Shown piece by piece: positions 37,573 through 46,425 of a stretch of DNA of 64,000 bases. A program made the position numbers and the translations under genes. The first letter of the stretch is position 1, and each line of letters begins with the position of its first letter. The notes below the pieces were generated by a model. That model was not told the origin of the DNA. It did not search any database and worked only from the letters and a program-made list of their open reading frames with translations. This stretch comes from Trichormus variabilis 0441 (GTDB lineage: Bacteria; Cyanobacteriota; Cyanobacteriia; Cyanobacteriales; Nostocaceae), in assembly GCF_009856605.1 (NCBI RefSeq), contig NZ_CP047242.1, forward strand, positions 1,486,001 through 1,550,000, in the 5' to 3' direction.

Positions 37573-38367
37573 TTACATCGATTCAAGGCGGCGGCGTAAC
37601 TGGCTGCTGAAGCCATCTATTACAGTCACAACTACCAACAGTACTAACATCATAGTTGTGGCTTTATTGTACTCAAACCCATCAATGTAACTTTTTAATT
37701 GAAAGCCAATCCCACCTGCACCAACCACACCCAAAACAGAAGCGGCGCGGATGTTGTATTCAAACATCCATAAGGTATAGCCCAAACTTAGAGGCAACAC
37801 TTGGGGTAGGATTCCATACTGAGCAATTTGGAATCGAGATGCGCCTATAACTTGCAGAGACTCTAAAGAACGAGGCTGGACTGCTTCGATCGCTTGTTGA
37901 TAAAACTTTGCTAGGTAACCAACTGTGTATATACTCAAGGCTAGGGTGCCTGCGGGTGCGCCTAAGCCTGTGGCGGCAACAAAAATTAGCCCCAGAATAA
38001 TTGAAGGAACGGAACGCACCGCATTTTGCAGCAGATTTGCCAACCATTGCAGCCAACTAGGTGCAACATTACTAGCGCTAGCGACGGCTATTGGCACTGA
38101 GATAATAGCACCGATGGTTGTCCCCCAAAGGGACATCTGTACGGTTTCTATCAGTGCTTTAACAGCGATATCAATAACTGTGAAGTCAGGAGGAAATAAC
38201 CGTGAGATGAAATCAGCAATGTAAGGGGCGCTAGATGTCAAAAGGGCGAAATCAACTTTCAGTCCTTGCAAAGCCCAAGTGTAAATTATAAAAGCAATTA
38301 ATAAGATGATGAGGGAGCTTACCCAAGAGTAGCGCCGTAGGAGTTTGGAAAGTGGTAAATAACTCAT
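37573..38367 (-). CDS. phnE: Phosphonate/phosphite-type ABC transporter permease
   Basis: 264 residues from MSYLPLSKLLRRYSWVSSLI. The frame is open further upstream, but that part is Pro/Leu-rich translation of CAGGGGG repeats, so it is excluded. About six membrane segments and the BPD_transp_1 motif LQVIGASRFQIAQYGILPQV (EAA loop). It forms the channel with PhnC and the binding protein PhnD. Gene order phnD-phnC-phnE on one strand suggests an operon, although a repeat block separates phnC and phnE. Confidence 0.92.
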   Translation of the reverse strand: MSYLPLSKLLRRYSWVSSLIILLIAFIIYTWALQGLKVDFALLTSSAPYIADFISRLFPPDFTVIDIAVKALIETVQMSLWGTTIGAIISVPIAVASASNVAPSWLQWLANLLQNAVRSVPSIILGLIFVAATGLGAPAGTLALSIYTVGYLAKFYQQAIEAVQPRSLESLQVIGASRFQIAQYGILPQVLPLSLGYTLWMFEYNIRAASVLGVVGAGGIGFQLKSYIDGFEYNKATTMMLVLLVVVTVIDGFSSQLRRRLESM

Positions 38368-38369
38368 AT

Positions 38370-38495
38370 ATAGGAGGCAGGGGAGCAGGAGGCAGGGGGC
38401 AGGGGGCAGGGGGCAGGGGAGCAGGGGGCAGGGGGCAGGGGAGCAGGGGGCAGGGGGCAGGGGCAGGGGAAGCAGGGGAAGCAGGGGAGGCAAAG
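38370..38495. repeat. CAGGGGG heptamer repeat block
   Basis: Many tandem GCAGGGG/CAGGGGG units between phnC and phnE, ending two bases from the phnE start codon. It probably replaces the native ribosome-site region of phnE. Confidence 0.92.
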
Positions 38496-38510
38496 AAGAA
38501 TGACTATTGA

Positions 38511-39245
38511 CTATTGACTATTTACCACAAACTGTGCTTGCAGGTTATCGCAGGAACCCTCGTAAACAATGCGTCCGGCATCTAGAACGATCGCTCGTTG
38601 GGCATATCTGGCAGCCATTCCCAAATCATGCAGAACTGCGACAACTGTCATACCTTGCTGGGTGTGTAATTCCGCTAAGGTCTCCATTACTTGTTGGGTG
38701 GCGATGACATCTAATCCCGTTGTGGGTTCATCGGCTAGGAGTATTTGCGGTGATTGAATTAAAGCACGAGCGATCGCTACTCTTTGTTGTTGTCCACCAC
38801 TGAGTTTGCTAGTTCTTTGGTAAGCTAACTCTCTTAAACCCAACTGTTCGAGTAATTCTAATGCCAATAGGCGATCGCGTTTGGGAAAGCCAAATAATGT
38901 CTGCCAAGTTGTTCTCGTGCCAAGTCTACCGCACAATACATTTTCAATGGCTGATAACTGGGGAATCAAACCACCGCCTTGAAACAACATTCCTACATCA
39001 CGGCGAATTTGGGGAAGTATGCGGCTATTCATTGCTACGCCGTTGATGTGGACTTCTCCCTTGACTAATGGCACTAACCCAACCAGCGATCGCAATAACG
39101 TAGACTTACCAGCTCCATTGAGTCCTAGCAGTACAACAAATTCACCCTGTTTGATGTGACAACTAATCTCGTTGAGGATGGGGCGATTCAAAGAGCCAAC
39201 ATAAGCTGTCTCTAAGTTGTGACATTCAATTACGTAATCACTCAT
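38511..39245 (-). CDS. phnC: Phosphonate-type ABC transporter ATPase
   Basis: 244 residues. Walker A GLNGAGKSTLLR, Q-loop MLFQGGGLIPQLSAIENVL, signature LSGGQQQRVAIARAL, Walker B ILLADEPTTGLD, and the switch His in VAVLHDLGMA are all present. It powers uptake by PhnE with PhnD as receptor. The true ligand could be phosphonate, phosphite or phosphate; the sequence alone does not decide. Confidence 0.94.
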   Translation of the reverse strand: MSDYVIECHNLETAYVGSLNRPILNEISCHIKQGEFVVLLGLNGAGKSTLLRSLVGLVPLVKGEVHINGVAMNSRILPQIRRDVGMLFQGGGLIPQLSAIENVLCGRLGTRTTWQTLFGFPKRDRLLALELLEQLGLRELAYQRTSKLSGGQQQRVAIARALIQSPQILLADEPTTGLDVIATQQVMETLAELHTQQGMTVVAVLHDLGMAARYAQRAIVLDAGRIVYEGSCDNLQAQFVVNSQ

Positions 39246-39376
39246 CCTCTGCCTTGGTCGATTTCATCAATTTACGAGTATAAAATTTAAGAGTTAAGAG
39301 TGCTTGAATTAAAAACTCAGTTACTCATAACTCTTGATGGGCTGAACGCCCTTGTTAGTGCTTACAGCACTAAATT

Positions 39377-40351
39377 TTATGGTTCGATGCCAACGCGTTT
39401 AAGAGCATCCCGAACTGGTGCTAAGTGACGACTGTGATCTACTCTCACTAATTCGGTGGAGTTGTACAAGTTACGTAGCAGTGAGTTATTTTGTGACTGA
39501 TTTAACTTAAGTAGAGAATTAATAATTCTTTCTCTATCGGGTGCAGCAACGTCATCGTCAATGGCTATACCGTGAGCGGGTACACCAGAAATTTTATACA
39601 GTACTCGCAACTGATTTTTTTCTTCTGCTGTAATGTACGGTGGAAACATGGCGTATTCTGAGACAACAGCCACATCCGCTTGACCGCGCACTACGGCTTG
39701 TAATGCTTTGCTGTAGTTACCACCATAGGCAATTTGACCAAAGAAACCATCAAGGCGATCGCGGTCAGGGACAAACCCCTGTTTAACTAATTCACTAACT
39801 GGGAAAATAAATCCTGAACCTGAGGTGGGAGATGTAAATGCCATTTTTTTGCCACGTAGCTGTTCTAGTGTGGCTTTGGCATTATTTCTGGATTTCAATG
39901 GGCTACTGTTGCGGACGACAAAGATTGAATTATAAGTGAATCTGCCAGAATAGGTATCACGTACTTCTGCTAGATACAAACGAGCATTTGCTAATTGTTC
40001 AGCTTTCAACGCTGGACGACTGCTCAAAAAAGCCACATCAGCCCGGTTCGCTCTTAAAGCTTCCACTGCCGCAGTATCATCACCTATCTGTGCTTTGACA
40101 GGAATACCCAAATCCTTTGATAAAAAAGCTGCTACAGCATCTGCCTTAGATTGCAAATCTGTCGAATCAGAACGACTGGGAAAAATTACTGTTAAAGTCT
40201 TCAGTTTTTGGGCAAGTAAGCGCGGCGCTTGTTGATTATAAATAGAATTAGCAGTTGTCGCTTGGATACCACTAACGGTAGTAACTGCCACACCCATCAG
40301 CGCCATCAATGCCGCGCCAGCACCTAACAAGCCTTTTTGGCCTACACTCAT
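39377..40351 (-). CDS. phnD: Phosphonate-type periplasmic binding protein
   Basis: 324 residues from MSVGQKGLLGAGAALMALMG, preceded by GGAG at eight bases. A signal peptide is followed by the PhnD-type core: LTVIFPSRSDSTDLQSKADA, VAFLSSRPALKAEQL, SIFVVRNSSPL, FTSPTSGSGFIFPVSELVKQ and GQADVAVVSEYAMFPP. The SPTSGSGF segment is the typical ligand-binding loop. First gene of the phnDCE group. No Pho-box-like direct repeats could be recognised upstream. Confidence 0.93.
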   Translation of the reverse strand: MSVGQKGLLGAGAALMALMGVAVTTVSGIQATTANSIYNQQAPRLLAQKLKTLTVIFPSRSDSTDLQSKADAVAAFLSKDLGIPVKAQIGDDTAAVEALRANRADVAFLSSRPALKAEQLANARLYLAEVRDTYSGRFTYNSIFVVRNSSPLKSRNNAKATLEQLRGKKMAFTSPTSGSGFIFPVSELVKQGFVPDRDRLDGFFGQIAYGGNYSKALQAVVRGQADVAVVSEYAMFPPYITAEEKNQLRVLYKISGVPAHGIAIDDDVAAPDRERIINSLLKLNQSQNNSLLRNLYNSTELVRVDHSRHLAPVRDALKRVGIEP

Positions 40352-40779
40352 TTGCACATCTCCATCAAGAACTATTTGCAGTATTTTTGCAAATAAATTT
40401 CAACTGTCCCGATAAAAGAATCTAGAGCTTTTAGGAACAAAAGTCAATAGTGAAATGTATAAAACTAGTTAAAGGAAGTAGCATTTTCCCGTCAAGTTGT
40501 TGACAGCATATATAAAACTTTTTCAGCGATTAGAATATTTAACTGCATGGTGATGAGACGCTATTTTGTGGGGAAGCACTCAATTAAATTTTCTGAATAG
40601 AGAATAAATATTGCTGCTTTTAGTAGATAAAATACTTACTCTGTTAGTGTAATTATGACCATAGTCATATACAAAGACTGTTGCAGTTGTCTACAATAAA
40701 ACTAGGAAAACCGACGACATCTGTGACAGAGATCAGCATAAGTATGCTCTAATTGTGGATGTTTTGAGAAGGGAAAATT
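40352..40779. other. Divergent intergenic region phnD / glycine-rich gene
   Basis: About 430 bp, AT-rich. It must hold promoters in both directions; no regulator site, repeat pair or RNA was recognised. Confidence 0.4.
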
Positions 40780-41187
40780 ATGAAACTAATGCTAAAACGC
40801 ACACTTGTCCCCAGTCTTATGGCTGCAAGTTTAGCAGGTATCACCTTGGTTCCTTTACAACCTGCGGCTGCTGATAACAGAGTAGTAGAAGATGCAGCTA
40901 TTGGAGCCGGGGCTGGTATCTTAACTGGAGTATTCACCAGATGTGGTTCAGTGTTAGATAATGCTGCTAAGGGTGCGGCGGCTGGTGCTGCTGTTAATGG
41001 CGCAAATGGTTTGAGGAGAAACACCAGAAACCGTAGTGTGATACAAGACGTAGCTGTAGGTGGTGGTGCTGGTGTGTTAACTGGCGCGATTACTGGTGGT
41101 TGCAGAAGACCTCTGAACAACGTTATCAATGGCGCAGGCGCAGGTGCAGCAGTCAATATCTGGCGAAATAACCAGCGCAGAAGATAA
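40780..41187 (+). CDS. Exported glycine-zipper-like protein
   Basis: 135 residues. Signal peptide MKLMLKRTLVPSLMAASLAG to about PAAA. The mature part has repeated Gly/Ala-rich membrane-active segments (AAIGAGAGILTGVF, AAKGAAAGAAVNGANG, VAVGGGAGVLTGAI, VINGAGAGAAVN) in a two-fold repeat, with Cys in each half and a basic tail. It resembles glycine-zipper envelope proteins. Function unknown. A strong terminator follows. Confidence 0.82.
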   Translation: MKLMLKRTLVPSLMAASLAGITLVPLQPAAADNRVVEDAAIGAGAGILTGVFTRCGSVLDNAAKGAAAGAAVNGANGLRRNTRNRSVIQDVAVGGGAGVLTGAITGGCRRPLNNVINGAGAGAAVNIWRNNQRRR

Positions 41188-41256
41188 TTTTAAAGATAAT
41201 AGGTAATAGATAATGGGTAGTAGGCGCTCTTACCAATTACCTATCACCTATTAATA

Positions 41257-41284
41257 AAAACCCATCCGCAAATGGATGGGTTTT
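41257..41284 (+). terminator. Intrinsic terminator of the glycine-zipper gene
   Basis: AAAACCCATCC-GCAAAT-GGATGGGTTTT, an 11-bp stem with flanking T run. It can act on both strands and may also serve the convergent gene at 41394-41585. Confidence 0.88.
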
Positions 41285-41393
41285 GGGTTTTTCGTGATAA
41301 AAATACGATTGTTTCCGACCAAATCGCCAGTAATTACCTAACGTGGGCAGAACGCCATCGTCTAAATTTAACTTTCCTAATTGAAAATGATTT

Positions 41394-41585
41394 CTAACCT
41401 TTCAATGCCTTCCTAAAATTACGCCGATAAGAACTATTAGCAACAAATAAAGCTGGCCAAAGCAAAGCTAAACCAATCTTATTAGGCAAAGATTGGGTGA
41501 AATTTGTCCTCGAAAAACCATTCCAGAACTTCCACACACCACCGATATAAATCACAATTAATCCGAAAATAATTAGTTTTCCCAT
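41394..41585 (-). CDS. Small one-helix membrane protein, unknown function
   Basis: 63 residues from MGKLIIFGLIVIYIGGVWKF. One N-terminal membrane helix, then a conserved-looking RTNFTQSLPNKIGLALLWPA and a basic C-terminus SSYRRNFRKALKG. GCGGAG precedes the start region. I recognise the pattern as a conserved cyanobacterial hypothetical but have no function. Confidence 0.72.
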   Translation of the reverse strand: MGKLIIFGLIVIYIGGVWKFWNGFSRTNFTQSLPNKIGLALLWPALFVANSSYRRNFRKALKG

Positions 41586-41594
41586 TACCATCAA

Positions 41595-41958
41595 CTCCGC
41601 TAATCAACGATATAATTTGAGATCAATATTTCCGCAGTATGTAAGCGATAAATTATCCACATTAATCCCAGTATGACTCAACTTTCCATAGATGGTTGAT
41701 GCAAATGTATCTGTCGTAGTATTTTTTAAAATCAGTGTTGTTTCATGATACATTTCCTCATGAGGTTATAGATTTTACCCCTATTTCTCCATCAACTCAT
41801 AAGAACATCTATTGTCAGGATAGAACAATATTATGAGTAAAAGAAATCGCATCATCACAGCTAAACAAAACTAACCTGGTTTCTATATTACTTTTTCCTT
41901 CCACTTGGTTGCTTCTTCAGTTTTTGGTAGCTAGCATAAATAAACTGATTCAGTCCAG
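41595..41958. other. Intergenic region before the structured leader
   Basis: AT-rich spacer; no gene or RNA recognised in this part. Confidence 0.4.
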
Positions 41959-42073
41959 ACCCCCGTATAACATAAGCACTTGTGGCAATGGCGTTTCGAC
42001 CGACCGAAGGTTATTGCCAAACCAGCATAATAAGTACTTTTGCTTAGTTATGTCAGATGCTTCTTACGGGGGT
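41959..42073 (+). other. Inverted-repeat-bounded, potentially structured element upstream of the fusion gene
   Basis: ACCCCCGTA (41959-41967) pairs exactly with TACGGGGGT (42065-42073). Inside lies GGCAAT (41984-41989) pairing with ATTGCC (42013-42018). The inner arm region CGTTTCGACCGACCGAAGG can fold further, and CATAAGC/GCTTAGTTATG are partly complementary. It matches no riboswitch I know. It could be a 5'-UTR RNA element, since the next gene starts 98 bp downstream, or a small inverted-repeat element. Confidence 0.5.
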
Positions 42074-42170
42074 GTTTCAAATATCAGTATCCATAGGAAA
42101 CTAGATAAAAACACAATATACTCTCACGGGTTTAAACGCAGCTAATGCTGCAAAAAGTTAAGGAGGATTT

Positions 42171-44699
42171 ATGCGTGCAGTGCTGATGGCAGGCGGTTCC
42201 GGAACGCGACTTCGCCCGTTAACTTGCGATCTACCAAAACCAATGGTACCGATCCTCAATCGCCCAATTGCCGAACATATCATTAATCTCCTCAAAAGAC
42301 ATCACATCACAGAAGTTATTGCCACCTTGCATTATCTACCTGATGTCTTGCGAGACTATTTTCAAGATGGCGGTGATTTTGGGGTGCAGATGACCTACGC
42401 TGTTGAAGAAGACCAGCCTCTGGGAACAGCAGGTTGTGTGAAAAACATCGCCGAACTTCTGGATGAAACTTTTTTAGTAATTAGCGGTGATAGCATCACA
42501 GATTTCGATTTAGGAGAAGCGATCGCTTTTCACAAACAAAAACAGTCAAAAGCTACTTTAATTTTAACAAGGGTTCCTAACCCTATAGAATTTGGTGTCG
42601 TGATCACCGATGAGGCAGGTAAAATTAAACGCTTTTTAGAAAAACCATCTACCAGCGAAATTTTTTCTGATACCGTCAATACTGGGACTTATATTCTGGA
42701 ACCAGAAGTTTTAGAATATCTCCCCCTAAATACAGAATGCGACTTTTCTAAAGATTTATTTCCTCTGCTACTGGCCAAAGATGAGCCAATGTATGGTTAC
42801 GTTGCCGAAGGTTACTGGTGCGATGTCGGACACTTAGATGCTTATCGGGAAGCTCAGTATGATGCGTTAGAACGTAAAGTAAAACTAGATTTTGCTTACA
42901 GGGAAAATTCCCCTGGCTTGTGGATAGGACAAAATACTTATATTGACCCCTCTGCACATATTGAAGCCCCAGTCGTGATAGGTAACAATTGCCGTATCGG
43001 TGCGAGAGTGCAAATTGAAGCCGGGACTGTGATTGGAGATAATGTCACTATTGGTGCTGATGCCAATCTCAAGCGTCCGATTGTGTGGAATGGGGCAATT
43101 ATTGGGGAAGAAGCCCAGTTGAGTGCTTGTGTAATCTCTCGTGGAACCCGTGTAGACCGCCGCGCCCATGTGTTAGAAGCCTCTGTAGTTGGTTCTTTGT
43201 CCACAGTTGGGGAAGAAGCCCAGATTAGCCCCGGTGTCAGAGTTTGGCCTAGTAAAAAGATTGAATCAGGGGCAATTTTAAACATCAACTTGATTTGGGG
43301 TAACACCGCCCAACGAAACTTATTTGGGCAACGCGGGGTACAAGGATTAGCCAATATAGATATCAGCCCAGAGTTTGCAGTTAAGTTAGGGGCTGCTTAT
43401 GGTTCTACTTTAAAACCTGGGGCGAAAGTAACTGTGTCCCGTGACCAACGTAATGTTTCTCGCATGGTGACGCGATCGCTCATTGCAGGTTTAATGTCTG
43501 TAGGTGTGGATATTCAAAATCTTGATGCAACAGCCATCCCCATCGCCCGGACTGTTATACCCACAATGGGAGTTGCGGGAGGGATTCATGTACGAGTACA
43601 CCCCGATCGCGCCGACTATATCCTGATAGAATTCATGGATCATAAGGGAATTAATATCTCCAAAGCCCAAGAAAAGAAAATTGAAGGGGCTTACTTTAAG
43701 GAAGATATGCGCCGGGCTTTAACCCACGAAATTGGTGATGTGGCTTACCCCAGCCAAGTTATTGACCTCTACTGCACAGCTTTTGAGAAACTGTTGAATG
43801 TTTCTACCTTGCACAACAGCAGGGCAAAAGTCGTAATTGACTATGTTTATGCTGTATCTGGGGCTGTTTTACCCCAAATGCTAGATAAATTTGGTGCTGA
43901 TGCAGTAGTCCTCAACGCCAGTTTAAATAAAAATGCTGTCACCACAACCGATAGAGAAGGACTACTGACTCAGTTAGGTCATGTGGTGGAAGCATTGAAG
44001 GCTAATTTTGGTGTGCAAGTCTCAGCTAACGGCGAACAGCTCATTTTAGTTGACGAATCAGGCTACCCCATTCGCGGCGAATTATTAACCGCACTGATGG
44101 TAGATATGATTTTGACTTCCAACCCTAGAGGAACGGTAGTTGTGCCGGTTCATGCTTCCAGTGCAGTGGAACAAGTCGCCCGTCGCCATGATGGTAGGAT
44201 TATTCGCACCAAAGCCAACGCGACAGCCTTGATGGAAGCTTGTCAGAAAAATCCCAATGTGGTGTTAGGTGGTAGCGGCGAGACTGGCTTTATCTTTCCC
44301 CAACTGCATCCGGGGTTTGACTCCATGTTCTGCATTGCCAAGATCATCGAAATGTTAACCATACAAGAGCGATCGCTGGCTACTGTACGATCAGAATTAC
44401 CCCGTGTGATTTACAGAACCCACACCATCCGTTGTCCCTGGTCGGCTAAAGGTGCATTGATGCGCTACTTGGTGGAAACTCACCCAGCCCAAAACCTCGA
44501 ACTCATCGACGGTGTGAAGATTCGCCAACCTTTTGATGACAGTTGGCTGTTAGTTTTACCAGATGCTAGTGAACCGTTAGTACATTTGTATGCAAATAGC
44601 CACGAGCGCGATTGGGTAGATGAGACCGTGCGGGATTACCGTTCCCGTGTGCAGAGTTTCGTAGAGAGACAGCAGGAATATCACCCGGCGGAAGTGTGA
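42171..44699 (+). CDS. Nucleotidyltransferase / hexapeptide / phosphomannomutase-like fusion
   Basis: 842 residues with AAGGAGG seven bases ahead. Residues 1-235: nucleotidyltransferase, [20 protein letters not shown] with the [12 protein letters not shown] metal site. Residues 245-375: left-handed beta-helix hexapeptide repeats ([20 protein letters not shown]). Residues 385-830: phosphohexomutase fold. In that half the usual catalytic motifs look lost: TASHNP is replaced by GGIHVRVHP, the DGDxDR metal loop by VDESGYP, GExSGH by GGSGETGF, and RPSGTEP by LPDASEP. So the mannose-1-phosphate guanylyltransferase-type domain is probably active, while mutase activity is doubtful. Role likely in polysaccharide or nucleotide-sugar supply. 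Confidence 0.92.
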   Translation: MRAVLMAGGSGTRLRPLTCDLPKPMVPILNRPIAEHIINLLKRHHITEVIATLHYLPDVLRDYFQDGGDFGVQMTYAVEEDQPLGTAGCVKNIAELLDETFLVISGDSITDFDLGEAIAFHKQKQSKATLILTRVPNPIEFGVVITDEAGKIKRFLEKPSTSEIFSDTVNTGTYILEPEVLEYLPLNTECDFSKDLFPLLLAKDEPMYGYVAEGYWCDVGHLDAYREAQYDALERKVKLDFAYRENSPGLWIGQNTYIDPSAHIEAPVVIGNNCRIGARVQIEAGTVIGDNVTIGADANLKRPIVWNGAIIGEEAQLSACVISRGTRVDRRAHVLEASVVGSLSTVGEEAQISPGVRVWPSKKIESGAILNINLIWGNTAQRNLFGQRGVQGLANIDISPEFAVKLGAAYGSTLKPGAKVTVSRDQRNVSRMVTRSLIAGLMSVGVDIQNLDATAIPIARTVIPTMGVAGGIHVRVHPDRADYILIEFMDHKGINISKAQEKKIEGAYFKEDMRRALTHEIGDVAYPSQVIDLYCTAFEKLLNVSTLHNSRAKVVIDYVYAVSGAVLPQMLDKFGADAVVLNASLNKNAVTTTDREGLLTQLGHVVEALKANFGVQVSANGEQLILVDESGYPIRGELLTALMVDMILTSNPRGTVVVPVHASSAVEQVARRHDGRIIRTKANATALMEACQKNPNVVLGGSGETGFIFPQLHPGFDSMFCIAKIIEMLTIQERSLATVRSELPRVIYRTHTIRCPWSAKGALMRYLVETHPAQNLELIDGVKIRQPFDDSWLLVLPDASEPLVHLYANSHERDWVDETVRDYRSRVQSFVERQQEYHPAEV

Positions 44700-44828
44700 G
44701 TAGTTAATGATATGGGCGGTAATGGGTAATAGCTAATTGGTAATTGATTTCTACCATTAGCCATTAGCCATTACCAACCACAAGGGTAAATCTATCAACT
44801 AGGACAAACAATTAGTTAACTGAAAAAA

Positions 44829-44901
44829 CGAGCGCGGAGGGATTTGAACCCCCGACCCACAGAACCGGAATCTGTTGCTCTATCCACTGAGCCACGCGCC
44901 C
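44829..44901 (-). tRNA. tRNA-Arg (anticodon CCG)
   Basis: 73 nt. The acceptor GGGCGCG pairs with CGCGCTC; the D arm GGCTCAGTGGATAGAGC, anticodon stem ACAGA/TCTGT with loop TTCCGGT (anticodon CCG) and T arm GGGGGTTCAAATCCC are all present. CCA is not encoded. It reads CGG codons. Confidence 0.97.
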
Positions 44902-44941
44902 TTGCACTTGCTAATTATATCATACTCCAGAAGATTTTGGG

Positions 44942-46144
44942 CTAAAGATAATCTCCTGGGTTGACTGGTGTGCCATTGCGACGAACTTCAAAATGCAGAT
45001 GTGGCCCGGTAGATAAGCCTGTGGAACCAACAGCCGCGATCGCCTGCCCTCGTTGTACTGGTTGCCCCTCGGCAACATATAATTCACTGGCGTGTCCGTA
45101 CAGTGTCGTGATCCCACCACCATGATTAATAATTACAGCCCTACCATAACCGCCATACCAGCCAGCAAAAATTACTGTTCCCGAATCGGCTGCCCTGATT
45201 GTACTGCCATAACTAGCGGCAAAATCCAACCCAGAGTGAAACCTGCGATAGCCGAGAATGGGGTGTACGCGCCAACCGAAGGGACTACTTGTAGGCGCAC
45301 TGCTAGGAAAGGCAAAAAGCCCTGTTCCTTTGATGATGATGTTTGTCCGGCTATTGGTTTTGGCTTGTGCTTCTTCTCTGGCTTTGGCTTCTGCTACCTT
45401 TTGCTGAATTAACCCTTCCAGGTTTTTAGAATCTCTCTCTAGTTGATTTTGTGCGGCTTCTAAGGCCAGGCGATCGCTACTTAAGCGTTGTATTAATTCT
45501 GACTGAGATTGAGCTTGAGCTTGATAATCAGATTTTTGCGTCAATAGTTGTTCCCGAATCAAAGCAACTTCGTTTTTTTGCTCCTCTACTTTAGTTTTCT
45601 GCTGATTAATCAAGTTGGCTTGAGTGCTGAGTTTCGCCAAAATTTGCTGGTCTGCCTGATAAACTAACTTCAACTGATGACGACGACTGAAAAAATCACC
45701 GATATCTCTGCTTTGCAATAAAACAGCCCATCCTTGATTGAGAGGCGATCGCTGGAGATATCGCAATCGTGCTACTGTGGCAACTTGACGTTCTTCATAA
45801 GCACGTTCCGTCACAGCTAATTTGGCCTCTAGCTGTTGGAGGCGTTGGCTAGCCTGTTGTAATCGCAATTCACTATCTTTAATTTGACTGTTGGTGGTTT
45901 GCAAATTGTTAGCAATACCAGTCAGGCGATTTTGCGCTGCTTGTTGTAGATTAGTGAGGCGATCGCGTTCTTGTACAACATTTTGCCTTTCTTGCTGAAT
46001 TTGTTGCTGCTGCTGTTTTAGGGTATCAATGGAAGCGGAATTATTAGCAAATACTGGTATTGACACCAAACATATGCACAAAACACAGCACAATACAATA
46101 CATAATTTCCAAAATCTTATTTGTTGGACAATTGGCGCTTTCAT
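44942..46144 (-). CDS. M23 murein hydrolase with coiled coil (EnvC/NlpD-like)
   Basis: 400 residues from MKAPIVQQIRFWKLCIVLCC. Signal peptide or anchor (LCIVLCCVLCICLVSIPVFA), a long Gln/Glu-rich coiled coil (about 30-260), then the LytM domain with zinc motifs HSGLDFAASYG, LYGHASEL and GPHLHFEVRRNG. All four zinc ligands (H, D, H, H) are present, so the domain may be catalytic rather than only an activator. Role: peptidoglycan remodelling, possibly at the septum of filament cells. It sits 40 bp from the tRNA gene. Confidence 0.92.
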   Translation of the reverse strand: MKAPIVQQIRFWKLCIVLCCVLCICLVSIPVFANNSASIDTLKQQQQQIQQERQNVVQERDRLTNLQQAAQNRLTGIANNLQTTNSQIKDSELRLQQASQRLQQLEAKLAVTERAYEERQVATVARLRYLQRSPLNQGWAVLLQSRDIGDFFSRRHQLKLVYQADQQILAKLSTQANLINQQKTKVEEQKNEVALIREQLLTQKSDYQAQAQSQSELIQRLSSDRLALEAAQNQLERDSKNLEGLIQQKVAEAKAREEAQAKTNSRTNIIIKGTGLFAFPSSAPTSSPFGWRVHPILGYRRFHSGLDFAASYGSTIRAADSGTVIFAGWYGGYGRAVIINHGGGITTLYGHASELYVAEGQPVQRGQAIAAVGSTGLSTGPHLHFEVRRNGTPVNPGDYL

Positions 46145-46425
46145 GCCGTTATCTTCAGCCAAGGGATTGCAAGCATAAACAGCATTGTTCCCTAAACCTA
46201 GACAAATCTAACATTTAGTCATTATTCACTCTGTTTCTACATCCCAACAATGTATAAATTGTTTTTTACGAGATACAGGAAAAGAGCAATATACAACCAA
46301 GGTATGAATTCTTATGGTTATTACTTTAGGGTCATGTTAGTACACAAAAATGTAAGTAAAGATACGTGTGGACTCAGTAAAATACCCCTTACCTGTTTGT
46401 ACCAGGGTAAATCACTCTTTTAATT

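Noticed and set aside
37573..38493. Extended phnE N-terminus rich in Pro, Leu and Cys
   Set aside because: It is translation of CAGGGGG repeats on the other strand; the conserved protein begins at MSYLPLSK.
41909..42145. 78-residue plus-strand frame upstream of the fusion gene
   Set aside because: It runs through the inverted-repeat structure and reads like non-coding DNA.
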